Shown: piece by piece, positions 1 through 6,397 of the stretch
How positions within the stretch are numbered: the first letter of the stretch is position 1
Layout of the letters: the number at the start of each line of letters is the position of its first letter
NCBI GenBank assembly: GCA_023227945.1
Contig: JALOCC010000042.1
Location: 1 to 17,016, forward strand
Source: Candidatus Omnitrophota bacterium
GTDB lineage: Bacteria; Omnitrophota; Gorgyraeia; Duberdicusellales; 4484-171
Direction of reading: 5' to 3'
Length of the DNA: 17,016 nt
Made by a program: the position numbers and the translations under genes
Notes under the pieces: generated by a model
What the model was told of the DNA's origin: nothing
What the model saw: the letters and a program-made list of their open reading frames with translations, nothing else
The model's database searches: none

Positions 1-127
1 TTTCACCGAAGTCAAAAACCTTGCCGCAATATTTCTTTACGATCTTTTTCTTCACATCGTCTTCATTTATTGCTTCCCAAAAATCGAAGAATCCGCTCCC
101 GATAACCGTACTCCAATAATATTTCAT
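1..127 (-). CDS. Hypothetical protein, C-terminus beyond window
   Basis: An open frame starts at an ATG read on the minus strand at 127 and stays open for 42 codons to the window edge, so the C-terminus is missing. The visible N-terminus is aromatic-rich (MKYYWSTVIGSGFFDFW) and is followed by an acidic then lysine-rich stretch. A weak purine tract (GGGAAAG) lies about 8 bases upstream, and an in-frame GTG three codons earlier is an alternative start. It lies downstream of the 80-aa gene with a gap of about 60 bases, consistent with co-transcription. No family is recognised. The call rests on an uninterrupted frame and its position in a collinear gene run. Confidence 0.5.
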   Translation of the reverse strand, partial: MKYYWSTVIGSGFFDFWEAINEDDVKKKIVKKYCGKVFDFGE

Positions 128-186
128 ATAATTCACTTTCCCAATAACCTTGACATTTTAAGATTCTCGATTTTCCATCAGAAATA

Positions 187-429
187 TTAATTTTTTTTAC
201 GAAATTGAAGCGCAGAACTCATACAACGGTGATCCCAAAAGATACCGTGTTTAAGGATGAAAGTACCGTTAATATTATCCAAGCGGATAATCTTCTTTTG
301 TAAATAGTAATCAAAAATGACAACGGCTTCATCATCGCTGAAATGAAACTGTTCTTGAACCAAGTCTAAGAAGCGCTGACGTGCGTTCTGATTTCTTATT
401 ACAAAATTTTGTGCTGATGTTTCAAACAT
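187..429 (-). CDS. Small hypothetical protein, 80 aa
   Basis: The ATG at 429 is preceded by a good Shine-Dalgarno (AAAGGAG, about 7 bases upstream). A TTGACA-type promoter lies just upstream, overlapping the end of the preceding gene. The protein looks globular and soluble: a helical N-terminal half rich in Q/R/N, then short alternating hydrophobic segments ending IIRLDNINGTFILKHGIFWD. The helix-then-hairpin pattern could suit a small winged-helix-like fold, but that is only inference from the residue pattern. No catalytic motif, signal peptide or membrane segment is visible. Function unknown. Confidence 0.75.
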   Translation of the reverse strand: MFETSAQNFVIRNQNARQRFLDLVQEQFHFSDDEAVVIFDYYLQKKIIRLDNINGTFILKHGIFWDHRCMSSALQFRKKN

Positions 430-455
430 AACCTATTCTCCTTTGTTTTGAAGAC

Positions 456-484
456 AGGTTATCACAAACACACCATCTTGTCAA
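456..484 (-). promoter_or_regulatory. Probable sigma-70 promoter for the 80-aa gene
   Basis: On the minus strand there is a perfect TTGACA (-35, 479-484), a 17-base spacer, and TAACCT (-10, 456-461), which matches the consensus only 3 of 6. The spacer ends TGTGA, so a TGN extended -10 precedes the hexamer. The -35 overlaps the stop codon of the 250-aa gene (481-483). The 80-aa gene starts 27 bases downstream of the -10. Confidence 0.55.
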
Positions 485-1233
485 GTCAACGACTTGTCTT
501 TTCTGAAACTATATTTATTAAATCCATGAGTTTCTGCCTTTAGAACATCACTAATCTTTACATCTTTCATGTCGGGTACTACCAAATCGTTGGAAATAAA
601 CCTTTCAATTTCTTTAAAGGCCGCAAACGCATCCATATGTTTAGAAAAGAATTGGAAGTCGTTAAGACACGGGTTCAAGTACGCTACGGAACCAAAACAG
701 TCAGGTTCCTTTTCAATCCAATCAAATTCTTCTGACAGAGTATAGGGAAGACCGCCGAATACAACAACCGGAGTTTTGAAGAAAAGATTAATTTCTTTCG
801 GAGACAAACGCACCAAAGATTTCCCATTGTCTCCCGTCCTCGTCCAAATGCGGTTTTGTACGTCAAAGTACTCTCTGATTCCTCGGTCTTCTTTCAAATT
901 TCTAGATGTGAAAAGGTCAGTTTGAGCAAAGTCTTCAAAATTGTAAAAGAATTGTCTTTGGTAATTTCCGACATCGTTTTTTGAAGGATAAACATAGTTT
1001 TCAAGCACAATTACTGGGATTTCCTTCCCGCAGAAGAAAATCGTAACCGTATAAATTCTTTCGACCTCAAGAACAGTTTTTAAGAAACCAATATTCTGAT
1101 TCTGCGGATAGGCCCAAGGATTGTTCATCTTCTGTTTTTCACGACGCCAAATCCTGTTCCAACTTTGATCGCTGAAATTCGGATTTCTTGCATAGATATC
1201 ATATCTGTCTTTGAACTTAGAAATCAATTTCAT
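481..1233 (-). CDS. Conserved phage protein of unknown function, 250 aa
   Basis: The ATG at 1233 has an AAAGGA Shine-Dalgarno. The protein opens MKLISKFKDRYDIYAR, has a central segment YTVTIFFCGKEIPVIVLENY, and ends with the signature LKAETHGFNKYSFRKDKS. From memory this combination (N-terminal KF.D.YD, a middle FCGK, a C-terminal AE.HGF.K.SFRK) marks a family of proteins found in many large tailed phages and labelled hypothetical; that recall was not checked by search. No signal peptide, transmembrane helix or catalytic motif is evident. A promoter for the next gene is embedded at its 3' end. Its presence supports a phage origin for the window. Confidence 0.88.
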   Translation of the reverse strand: MKLISKFKDRYDIYARNPNFSDQSWNRIWRREKQKMNNPWAYPQNQNIGFLKTVLEVERIYTVTIFFCGKEIPVIVLENYVYPSKNDVGNYQRQFFYNFEDFAQTDLFTSRNLKEDRGIREYFDVQNRIWTRTGDNGKSLVRLSPKEINLFFKTPVVVFGGLPYTLSEEFDWIEKEPDCFGSVAYLNPCLNDFQFFSKHMDAFAAFKEIERFISNDLVVPDMKDVKISDVLKAETHGFNKYSFRKDKSLT

Positions 1234-1264
1234 ATTTTATATCCTTTTTTTCAACATAAAGATA

Positions 1265-1471
1265 TCATATTGACAACGTACCGTCAATATGGATGTTCGG
1301 CGGAATACGCTTAAACAGCATGTCGGCCAAATCTTGTATTCCGGGAACCCCAAATGTATCTCCATAGACTTCACCCGCATCATACCCAGCTTCAAGGCAT
1401 AGTTTTTGAAGGTGCGAGTGATCTTCTGCCCACTCAATGCACAGGCACTTAATTTTCTCGTTGACATCCAT
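1265..1471 (-). CDS. Small acidic hypothetical protein, 68 aa
   Basis: The ATG at 1471 is preceded by AGGACACGGCG, giving an AGGA Shine-Dalgarno at about 7 bases. This is better than the competing ORF that starts at 1488 in another frame, whose translation is an unlikely cysteine- and arginine-rich string. The protein begins MDVNEKIKCLCIEWAEDH, is acidic with two or three predicted amphipathic helices, and ends PPNIHIDGTLSI. No family is recognised. Together with the next gene upstream it forms a two-gene block whose base composition is GC-richer than the surroundings, which suggests separate ancestry. A 9-bp inverted repeat overlaps its stop codon. Confidence 0.65.
   Translation of the reverse strand: MDVNEKIKCLCIEWAEDHSHLQKLCLEAGYDAGEVYGDTFGVPGIQDLADMLFKRIPPNIHIDGTLSI
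1266..1291. repeat. 9-bp perfect inverted repeat at the end of the 68-aa gene
   Basis: The arms CATATTGAC (1266-1274) and GTCAATATG (1283-1291) are perfectly complementary around an 8-base centre. The repeat spans the last codons and stop of the 68-aa gene and lies 33 bases or more upstream of the 250-aa gene start. There is no T-run after it on the minus strand, so it is not a standard intrinsic terminator. It could be an mRNA hairpin or an operator. Confidence 0.45.
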
Positions 1472-1535
1472 CGCCGTGTCCTGTTCATGCTGATTGTTCG
1501 TTCGTTACCTTTTCTAGTTGCGGAGTTCTTGTCCG

Positions 1536-1883
1536 TCAGGTGTTGGTCTTAATGAGTTCCATTGCTTGCCAGGCGCATTCATCGTAGACGTTCGCCGCCG
1601 TTCTGTCTGCTCCCTCCCCTGTAGAAAGGAAGTCGCGCTCTGTGCGCCACGTCTCAACGAGCCCTCGTAGATCGGCCAACAAAGAGGTAGACGGAGACAT
1701 GGAAACCGCGCCGACCTCCGGCGTTGGCAGAAAGTCCGGCTTCGCCTCACACAAGGCGTCCCGTGTTGCCTGTAACTGACGTTCGACTTCCTTGCAGTGT
1801 TCTGCCCATGCGGCGATCTTGTCGTCCACGGTCATACTGTGGTATTCAGGATTGTCCCACCACTCTTTGATTGTTCTGCGCAT
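1536..1883 (-). CDS. Hypothetical protein in GC-rich patch, 115 aa
   Basis: The ATG at 1883 is chosen because GGAGGG lies 4-5 bases upstream; an in-frame GTG at 1901 lacks a comparable site. The protein starts MRRTIKEWWDNPEYHSM, has a long polar helical stretch (residues about 20-50, rich in A, E, K, Q), a proline/serine-rich linker, and a second helix containing LADLRGLVETWRTERDFL. The residue pattern resembles small phage scaffold or accessory proteins, but no family is recognised. By hand count, 1561-1860 is about 58% G+C (175 of 300), against roughly 25-48% in lines sampled elsewhere. Codon choice therefore differs sharply from neighbours and recent acquisition is likely. Confidence 0.72.
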   Translation of the reverse strand: MRRTIKEWWDNPEYHSMTVDDKIAAWAEHCKEVERQLQATRDALCEAKPDFLPTPEVGAVSMSPSTSLLADLRGLVETWRTERDFLSTGEGADRTAANVYDECAWQAMELIKTNT

Positions 1884-1929
1884 TTGCCCTCCGTTTTCCA
1901 CTCAAAATTATTAGTAACGCGGATTCATT

Positions 1930-2646
1930 TCACTTGATATCATTCCTTTTTAGAAGATTCTTCCATTCCTCAAAATCAAAATCCCAATTCTTTTTTGCGT
2001 ATTCTGTAGTCATAAACCACTTCAACCAGCGAAGATTAAAAACATCATTCGTGATTTGTATATATTTAGGATTGTGTTCTAAAGTAAAGTTTTCTGACAG
2101 AAACAGATTTTCAGTTTCGTGATTAAATCTTTCTTCTGGTGTTAGAAAGTCTTCATTGCAGAAGTCTCCATAAATCTTTTTTACGGTTTCTGCGGCCTTG
2201 ATAATGGCATCTTCAAAACTTCGGCTTCCGCCTTCTGGACCCGAACACATCTGCCAATTAATCCGATCATAAATTTTAAGATGATTATCGCAAGAAATCT
2301 TTGGACCTTGCCAAATGAAGAAAGATATTTCCCACCAGAATTCTACATGGTGGCTTTCCCAAGGTTCTCCGAAAAGATCCGCATACTTGACTTCCACGCT
2401 TGGACAAGGATCGTCCTTTTCATCTTCAGGAAGAAGGTGTTTGAACTTTTCCCAATTTTTCTTTTGACTAGGGAAAACGGTAATCCCGTTAATTGCAGAT
2501 TTAGAATATCCCCTCTTACAGACATCATGCATCCCGAACCAGAATCCACAACAAATGGGATTATCGCTTTCAAAAGCGAAAGCCGGGTGTTCTTTCAAAA
2601 ATTCCAAGGCTTCGATAGTTTTTAGTTTTTGTGTATGTGCATTCAT
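1930..2646 (-). CDS. Hypothetical protein, 238 aa
   Basis: The ATG at 2646 follows the radical SAM stop by 12 bases; a weak GGGAA lies about 7 bases upstream. The protein is soluble-looking, rich in Trp, Phe and charged residues, with segments such as CGFWFGMHD near residue 34 and EFWWEISFFIWQGP near residue 105. The C-terminal third is helical and acidic/basic mixed. The tryptophans do not form a membrane segment. No catalytic signature is recognised. Its tight spacing behind the radical SAM gene suggests co-expression, which gives only a weak hint that the two act together. Confidence 0.8.
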   Translation of the reverse strand: MNAHTQKLKTIEALEFLKEHPAFAFESDNPICCGFWFGMHDVCKRGYSKSAINGITVFPSQKKNWEKFKHLLPEDEKDDPCPSVEVKYADLFGEPWESHHVEFWWEISFFIWQGPKISCDNHLKIYDRINWQMCSGPEGGSRSFEDAIIKAAETVKKIYGDFCNEDFLTPEERFNHETENLFLSENFTLEHNPKYIQITNDVFNLRWLKWFMTTEYAKKNWDFDFEEWKNLLKRNDIK

Positions 2647-2658
2647 AAATTGTTCCCG

Positions 2659-3546
2659 TTAAAAAACCAGACTTGAAGGTATATCCCATTGTGAGTAGAG
2701 TTTCATATTAGGACGAAGAATCAAATATTTATAGACGCCGGACTTTTGATCTTTCGCCATGCAATCATTATCAACAACGTAACTGATTCCGTCCAAACTA
2801 TATTGAAGTTGTCCATACTCCAAAATATTAATAAGCCGTCCACTTCCCTTGATAAAATCTTCAAGCCTTTTCAACTCAGATTCTTTTGTCGCTTCTTTTT
2901 CTACCCATTTTGCTTGCTGTGTTCCAGGACGAGCGTAGAGTTTTCTGAAAGTTACCTGATCCGGTTGTAAGAAATTGATTCTCTCAAACATGATTTGGTG
3001 GTCTTCTTGAAAGTCCTTAAGAATGGTTTGATTCATATTCAGACTAAGACGAAGATTGAAATTCAAAGACCTGATTTCAGAAATCAAATCTTCAATATTT
3101 ACTTTCAAGTGTTTCGGTGTACAATTGATTTCGGCATTCTGTTCAGAATAAAGATTCGAAAGGGAAAGAGAAATCGTCACAACACCATAATCTTGCAAAA
3201 ACAAAAGATGATTTCTGTCTAATCCCGCGCCTGTCGTTTGCATCTCAATCCATTTAAAACTGGAAGGTAATTTCTTGTTGATTTGTGAAAACATATCGAT
3301 GAACGGCATGTTCTGCTGTGGTTCATTTTCACCCGTAATCATAACCGTATTACAACCGTTATCCCTAGAAAATTCAAGGCGCTTGCGGAATTCATCTTTA
3401 TATTTCTCATCTTGAAAAGGTGTTCCGGAATGAAGGCTGGGATATTCTTCTCGATGCATCTTCGACACGCAGAATCTACAGGCGTTAGTACAACGATTGA
3501 CCCCTTCTGGAAGAGGTACGCAAATGCTTAAACTTTGAATTTTCAT
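2659..3546 (-). CDS. Radical SAM superfamily enzyme, 295 aa
   Basis: The CxxxCxxC cluster motif is at C19, C23 and C26 (RCTNACRFC); in this superfamily these cysteines hold the [4Fe-4S] cluster that cleaves S-adenosylmethionine. A downstream TGENEP (near residue 71) fits the GGE-like SAM-binding strand, and the alternating beta/alpha pattern (VVTISLSLS, FNLRLSLNMN) fits a partial TIM barrel of usual size. Upstream Shine-Dalgarno is weak (AAAGGGA about 10 bases away). The substrate cannot be read from sequence: it lacks the SPASM cysteine pattern and does not look like QueE, NrdG or MoaA by eye. The gene sits 20 bases after the 242-aa gene. An additional cysteine pair in the C-terminal half does not form an obvious second cluster motif. 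Confidence 0.88.
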   Translation of the reverse strand: MKIQSLSICVPLPEGVNRCTNACRFCVSKMHREEYPSLHSGTPFQDEKYKDEFRKRLEFSRDNGCNTVMITGENEPQQNMPFIDMFSQINKKLPSSFKWIEMQTTGAGLDRNHLLFLQDYGVVTISLSLSNLYSEQNAEINCTPKHLKVNIEDLISEIRSLNFNLRLSLNMNQTILKDFQEDHQIMFERINFLQPDQVTFRKLYARPGTQQAKWVEKEATKESELKRLEDFIKGSGRLINILEYGQLQYSLDGISYVVDNDCMAKDQKSGVYKYLILRPNMKLYSQWDIPSSLVF

Positions 3547-3566
3547 CTGTCAAATCCCTTTCAAAT

Positions 3567-4295
3567 TTAAAAACAACAGACATATTTAGTCTTCTTTGAC
3601 CCGTCAGGCATGGCCGATTCGATCGCGCTGTCGAAGGAACATTCATTTTTTTCATTTCCGTTCATGCAGCGATCAGTAATCCATTTCCGTAGAACTATGG
3701 GTTTCCCCGTTTCCTTCGCTTCCTTAAAAGCCGCTTTTTCCTTTGCGTCATTTTCGGAAGTTTCTTTTTCGAATTTTGTTTTCTTGTCGGCCATCAGTTT
3801 ACGGCTACTGTCAAAACGATCAACAGGGATATAATACAAACCCTGTCCTTTATCAGAATAGGCGTCATCCCACGCGTTGCAGGTCGCCCCGTCAAACGCT
3901 TTAAAGGTACATATTCCATCAAGCCATCCGCTATTCCTTGCGACTTCATAACCTTCTGGACATGAAGCCAGAATTTTTTCACGTTCATCGGCTTTCGCCT
4001 TCTCATCAGACAGTTTTGCCTGAACGGCGGATTTACGAAATTCATCTGCCAGTTTGGATATTTCAGCAACGATTTCCGTATTCCCGTCTTTAGGGATGCA
4101 GATTTCTCTCATAGCCACCAATCCGATTTCCGAGATATTTCTTTTACCGCGACGGAAAGTAGCTTCCCAAGAGAGTTTGTCAGGTGATTCTTCAAAGGGA
4201 TAGAAGTGGCTGATATGACAAGAAGTTTTAGGAGTCCGTACAATTTCTCCGTCAATCGTAATTTCCGTCCCGTTTTTCGTCACGAATGTTTTCAT
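3567..4295 (-). CDS. Hypothetical charged protein with coiled-coil-like segments, 242 aa
   Basis: The ATG at 4295 follows AAAGGAAATAAGAG, and a TTGACA promoter lies about 50 bases upstream, so this gene probably heads a transcript reading into the radical SAM gene. The N-terminal third is beta-rich (MKTFVTKNGTEITIDGEIVR). Residues about 75-112 and 165-200 are long K/E/A-rich helical stretches likely to form coiled coils. Between them is a cysteine- and aromatic-containing segment (ASCPEGYEV, GICTFKAFDGATC). The C-terminus ends YVCCF after a further C..C pair. No family is recognised. Cysteines at 6-8 sites might bind metal or form a small folded unit, but no spacing matches a known finger. 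Confidence 0.82.
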   Translation of the reverse strand: MKTFVTKNGTEITIDGEIVRTPKTSCHISHFYPFEESPDKLSWEATFRRGKRNISEIGLVAMREICIPKDGNTEIVAEISKLADEFRKSAVQAKLSDEKAKADEREKILASCPEGYEVARNSGWLDGICTFKAFDGATCNAWDDAYSDKGQGLYYIPVDRFDSSRKLMADKKTKFEKETSENDAKEKAAFKEAKETGKPIVLRKWITDRCMNGNEKNECSFDSAIESAMPDGSKKTKYVCCF

Positions 4296-4343
4296 CTCTT
4301 ATTTCCTTTTGGTGGTTTCTTCTAACCCCGCTTGATTGAAATC

Positions 4344-4372
4344 AGATTAACATAAAATAATTACAATGTCAA
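4344..4372 (-). promoter_or_regulatory. Probable sigma-70 promoter upstream of the 242-aa gene
   Basis: On the minus strand there is a perfect TTGACA (4367-4372), a 17-base AT-rich spacer ending TGT, and TAATCT (4344-4349). This gives an extended -10 of the form TGN plus hexamer. It lies in the 109-base space between the 74-aa gene and the 242-aa gene, the only sizeable gap in this stretch, which supports a real transcript start. Confidence 0.6.
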
Positions 4373-4404
4373 TGGTCTTTGTCTTTAATTTCTTTTTTAT
4401 TCTT

Positions 4405-4629
4405 TTACGCCTTGGCTACGACTACGACGAAACTTGTTTTCCCTTCAAAATCCATAACTTTAGAATCCCCGAAACACGCATAATCTGTCATACAAATATC
4501 CACCGTTTCACATAGTCCTTTAATATTTTCTTCTGTCATAATTTCAAATTGCGGTTCGATGACTGATACTACATACGTCCCGCGATACTCTGTATCAGAC
4601 AGTGATTTTAGAATGTTACTGAATTTCAT
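4405..4629 (-). CDS. Small hypothetical protein, 74 aa
   Basis: The ATG at 4629 follows the preceding stop by 6 bases, and the nearest Shine-Dalgarno (AAAGGAG) is about 12 bases upstream, spanning the end of the preceding gene; an in-frame stop rules out an earlier start. The protein is short and mixed alpha/beta: MKFSNILKSLSDTEYRGTY, a central acidic segment with two cysteines (LCETVDICMTDYACF) and a hydrophobic C-terminal strand TSFVVVVAKA. No family is recognised. The next gene downstream has its own promoter, so this may be the last gene of its transcript, although I see no hairpin terminator after it. Confidence 0.7.
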   Translation of the reverse strand: MKFSNILKSLSDTEYRGTYVVSVIEPQFEIMTEENIKGLCETVDICMTDYACFGDSKVMDFEGKTSFVVVVAKA

Positions 4630-4635
4630 TTGTGT

Positions 4636-5112
4636 TTATAACTCCTTTATTTTTAGAAAAGATGGCAAACCACGAGCTTTTAGATTTGCAATTTTGTTTT
4701 TTATCTGTAACGCAGTCTTGTTCAAGTTGGATTCGCTTTCTTCATTTGTGTGACTAACCAAGAATATAATTTCTTCTTTAGTCCAATGAGATTCTTCATA
4801 AATTCTCTTTTTTTTGTTCGGCGGTCTTGTCCAAGATTTCATCTCTAAGAATTTATCAAATTTCCTGTTCATACGAAGATAGGAATTTTCATATAGAACT
4901 TTAGCAACGAAAATCGCTGATTCCTGAGACAACATAATATTGTATGCTTTGTCCCTCTTGTTTCTTTTCGGATGTCTTTCTATTCCTAATGACTTCAAGT
5001 ATTTCAAATAACCTTGACATAAAAATTCGCTTTTGGTTGTAAGTGAAATAAATGGTGCCTTTATGCTTCTACTCAAACCCAAAGAACCATCCCCAACCAG
5101 AACGTTCTCCAT
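4636..5112 (-). CDS. LAGLIDADG-like protein with C-terminal SANT-like motif, 158 aa
   Basis: The N-terminus MENVLVGDGSLG resembles the end of a LAGLIDADG helix: the D in GDG would be the metal-binding catalytic aspartate. It is followed by FISLTTKSEFLCQGYLKYLKS and by a terminal LRMNRKFDKFLE, the order of strands and helices typical of one LAGLIDADG half. Residues 110-149 carry WTKEE and then KTALQIKNKIANL, a SANT/Myb-like or helix-turn-helix tail often attached to phage homing endonucleases. The ATG at 5112 overlaps the upstream gene by 44 bases, and the GDG motif lies inside that overlap. The first helix is short, so it could be a decayed or minimal nuclease, or a DNA-binding protein. Family assignment is by pattern only. 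Confidence 0.55.
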   Translation of the reverse strand: MENVLVGDGSLGLSRSIKAPFISLTTKSEFLCQGYLKYLKSLGIERHPKRNKRDKAYNIMLSQESAIFVAKVLYENSYLRMNRKFDKFLEMKSWTRPPNKKKRIYEESHWTKEEIIFLVSHTNEESESNLNKTALQIKNKIANLKARGLPSFLKIKEL

Positions 5113-5413
5113 AAAAGCTTTTCCTGAGATAAGTTGTCTCTACTTCACCCCATTCATCCAGTTTCTCTTTTGAAAACCGCAAATCCATTTCTTTGCAAAC
5201 AGTTTCATATGTGTCAAATCTGTTCTTCGGCTTCCTTCCGAAAAAACGAACAAAGATACTTTGGTTCCACTTTCTTACTTCTTCATTAAATCGTTTTTGA
5301 CAATCAAGAATCTTTTTTTGAACTTCTTTTTCCCTCTTGGCATAAATGCCCTTCTTCGCTCTTTCACAAAGTTCAAAGAGGACACTTCCTTTAATCTTTA
5401 CACAAGCATTCAT
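5069..5413 (-). CDS. Hypothetical basic protein, 114 aa
   Basis: The ATG at 5413 lies 3 bases after the preceding stop; AAGGA is about 12 bases upstream. Residues about 17-52 form a lysine/glutamate-rich amphipathic helix (likely coiled coil), followed by a basic aromatic patch (FVRFFGRKPKNRF) and a C-terminal tail GERSGWGWFFGFE rich in W, G and F. The last 44 bases also code, in another frame, for the start of the LAGLIDADG-like protein. No family recognised. The odd Gly/Trp tail may be a by-product of that overlap, so the original C-terminus may have been shorter. Confidence 0.65.
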   Translation of the reverse strand: MNACVKIKGSVLFELCERAKKGIYAKREKEVQKKILDCQKRFNEEVRKWNQSIFVRFFGRKPKNRFDTYETVCKEMDLRFSKEKLDEWGEVETTYLRKSFYGERSGWGWFFGFE

Positions 5414-5416
5414 TTT

Positions 5417-5722
5417 TTAGACACTTCCTTCTTTTGCTAAGTTATTCCACCAATCCACCCCGTCTTGCGGGACACTTGTATATCCCCAATACGTTTTCCC
5501 CTCTTCTGTCGGGACAGCGGCGACCAACCACCCGATAGAATGTTCAAATTCAGAATCGGGTACTTCCTGTTTTTGATCTTCAAGGGCGCAGGACCTGCAT
5601 AAAAGTTCGACGGCGGAGGCAAAAGTTTGATATTGCCGATAGAGTCTTACATGATGTTTTCCGCATTTGGAACAAACATATTCTTCAGGAATTTCAAATT
5701 TCTTATAGTTAAATGACTTCAT
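5417..5722 (-). CDS. Small protein with a putative zinc-binding C4 motif, 101 aa
   Basis: The ATG at 5722 has a strong GAGGTG Shine-Dalgarno 5-6 bases upstream and overlaps the end of the preceding gene by 14 bases. Two CxxC pairs, C17/C20 (CSKCGKHH) and C42/C45 (CRSCA), spaced 21 residues apart, form the classic arrangement of a treble-clef or zinc-ribbon site. The rest is acidic with a WW pair near the C-terminus (VDWWNNLAKEG). It is probably a small nucleic-acid or protein-binding protein, but the partner cannot be told. Zinc binding is inferred from cysteine spacing. Confidence 0.78.
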   Translation of the reverse strand: MKSFNYKKFEIPEEYVCSKCGKHHVRLYRQYQTFASAVELLCRSCALEDQKQEVPDSEFEHSIGWLVAAVPTEEGKTYWGYTSVPQDGVDWWNNLAKEGSV

Positions 5723-6128
5723 TTTTCACCTCTTCTATAATTGCGCTCCTATTGTTTACGAACACCGTATAGTTACCGCGTTTCAGTCTTTTATAAAATT
5801 CCCCCACGAAATTTTCAACAGTCTTGTTGCTGTGCCTGTCTACGTTTTCCATAAGTTTGCTTTGATCCATATTTTTGAAAGTTTTGTATCTCTGAATCTG
5901 CCCTTCTCGATTCCAGCAAACAAAACGGAATTGGATAAGCAGTTCTCCTGCTTTCTTTTGGAATCCTACGATTTCGTAACTGAAACAAATCTGCTTGCTG
6001 AAAATCCGTTTTAGGATTCCCTCACACAACACATTATCGCAATTCCCAAGCTTACCTGAAAATTTAACTATGACGGCGAAAATCTTTTCTGTTTTTACAC
6101 AAAGAACCTCTTTTAACACCCTAAGCAT
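5709..6128 (-). CDS. Hypothetical protein, 139 aa
   Basis: The ATG at 6128 is preceded by GGAGAAAA, a good Shine-Dalgarno. The protein has two hydrophobic strands near the N-terminus (FAVIVKFSG), a basic middle (YKTFKNMDQ) and a C-terminal helix, ending RSAIIEEVKNEVI. Charge is clearly basic overall and there is no signal peptide. Family and role unknown. The short overlap with the zinc-motif gene indicates translational coupling and a shared transcript. Confidence 0.72.
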   Translation of the reverse strand: MLRVLKEVLCVKTEKIFAVIVKFSGKLGNCDNVLCEGILKRIFSKQICFSYEIVGFQKKAGELLIQFRFVCWNREGQIQRYKTFKNMDQSKLMENVDRHSNKTVENFVGEFYKRLKRGNYTVFVNNRSAIIEEVKNEVI

Positions 6129-6149
6129 TTTTCTCCATTTTTAAAACGT

Positions 6150-6251
6150 TCAACACTTTTCAAGAACGAGAAGTATTTCTGTGTTCGTGACATCTGCCAT
6201 CCAAGGATAAGATATCCCCGTCTTATTATTCTTAACTTTGATGAATTTCAT
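6150..6251 (-). CDS. Probable microprotein, 33 aa
   Basis: The ATG at 6251 overlaps the stop of the 47-aa ORF as ATGA, a classic coupling junction. The frame reads MKFIKVKNNKTGISYPW and then MADVTNTEILLVLEKC before a TGA at 6150-6152. No good independent Shine-Dalgarno is seen, so translation would rely on the upstream gene. The next gene downstream starts 21 bases after the stop and has its own site. No family. Evidence is its position filling an otherwise unexplained space between genes, plus the coupling junction. Confidence 0.5.
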   Translation of the reverse strand: MKFIKVKNNKTGISYPWMADVTNTEILLVLEKC

Positions 6252-6391
6252 ACGACCGGATGCCTAATAGAAGAAGGGATTACGAAACAACGCTTCGCCC
6301 ATGTCTGTTTTCTCTTCATGGTTTTTAAAGTAGCTTTCGCTTTTTCGACTTCTGTGAAGAATCCGATTAATGTTTTCCAGAACTCATTCAT
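6248..6391 (-). CDS. Small basic protein, 47 aa
   Basis: The ATG at 6391 lies 6 bases after the phosphatase stop and has a clean AGGAG about 9 bases upstream, inside the end of the phosphatase frame. The protein reads MNEFWKTLIGFFTEVEKAKA, then a lysine/arginine-rich segment (TMKRKQTWAKR), and ends HPVV. The N-terminal 12 residues are hydrophobic and the whole could form an amphipathic helix with a basic tail, perhaps membrane-associated. No family recognised. The following 33-aa frame starts on an ATGA junction with this stop. Confidence 0.6.
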   Translation of the reverse strand: MNEFWKTLIGFFTEVEKAKATLKTMKRKQTWAKRCFVIPSSIRHPVV

Positions 6392-6397
6392 TTTTGT

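Noticed and set aside
150..155. TTGACA on the plus strand as a promoter
   Set aside because: No -10 at 16-18 bases and no plus-strand gene follows.
1237..1488. 83-codon frame overlapping the 68-aa gene
   Set aside because: Worse ribosome site, improbable Cys/Arg-rich composition, and it overruns the Shine-Dalgarno of the next gene.
2281..2625. Plus-strand 114-codon open frame
   Set aside because: Antisense shadow of the 238-aa gene, with no ribosome site or recognised domain.
3567..4295. 242-aa protein as a peptide precursor for the radical SAM enzyme
   Set aside because: It is much longer than usual precursors, has no leader/core pattern, and the CCF end alone is not evidence.
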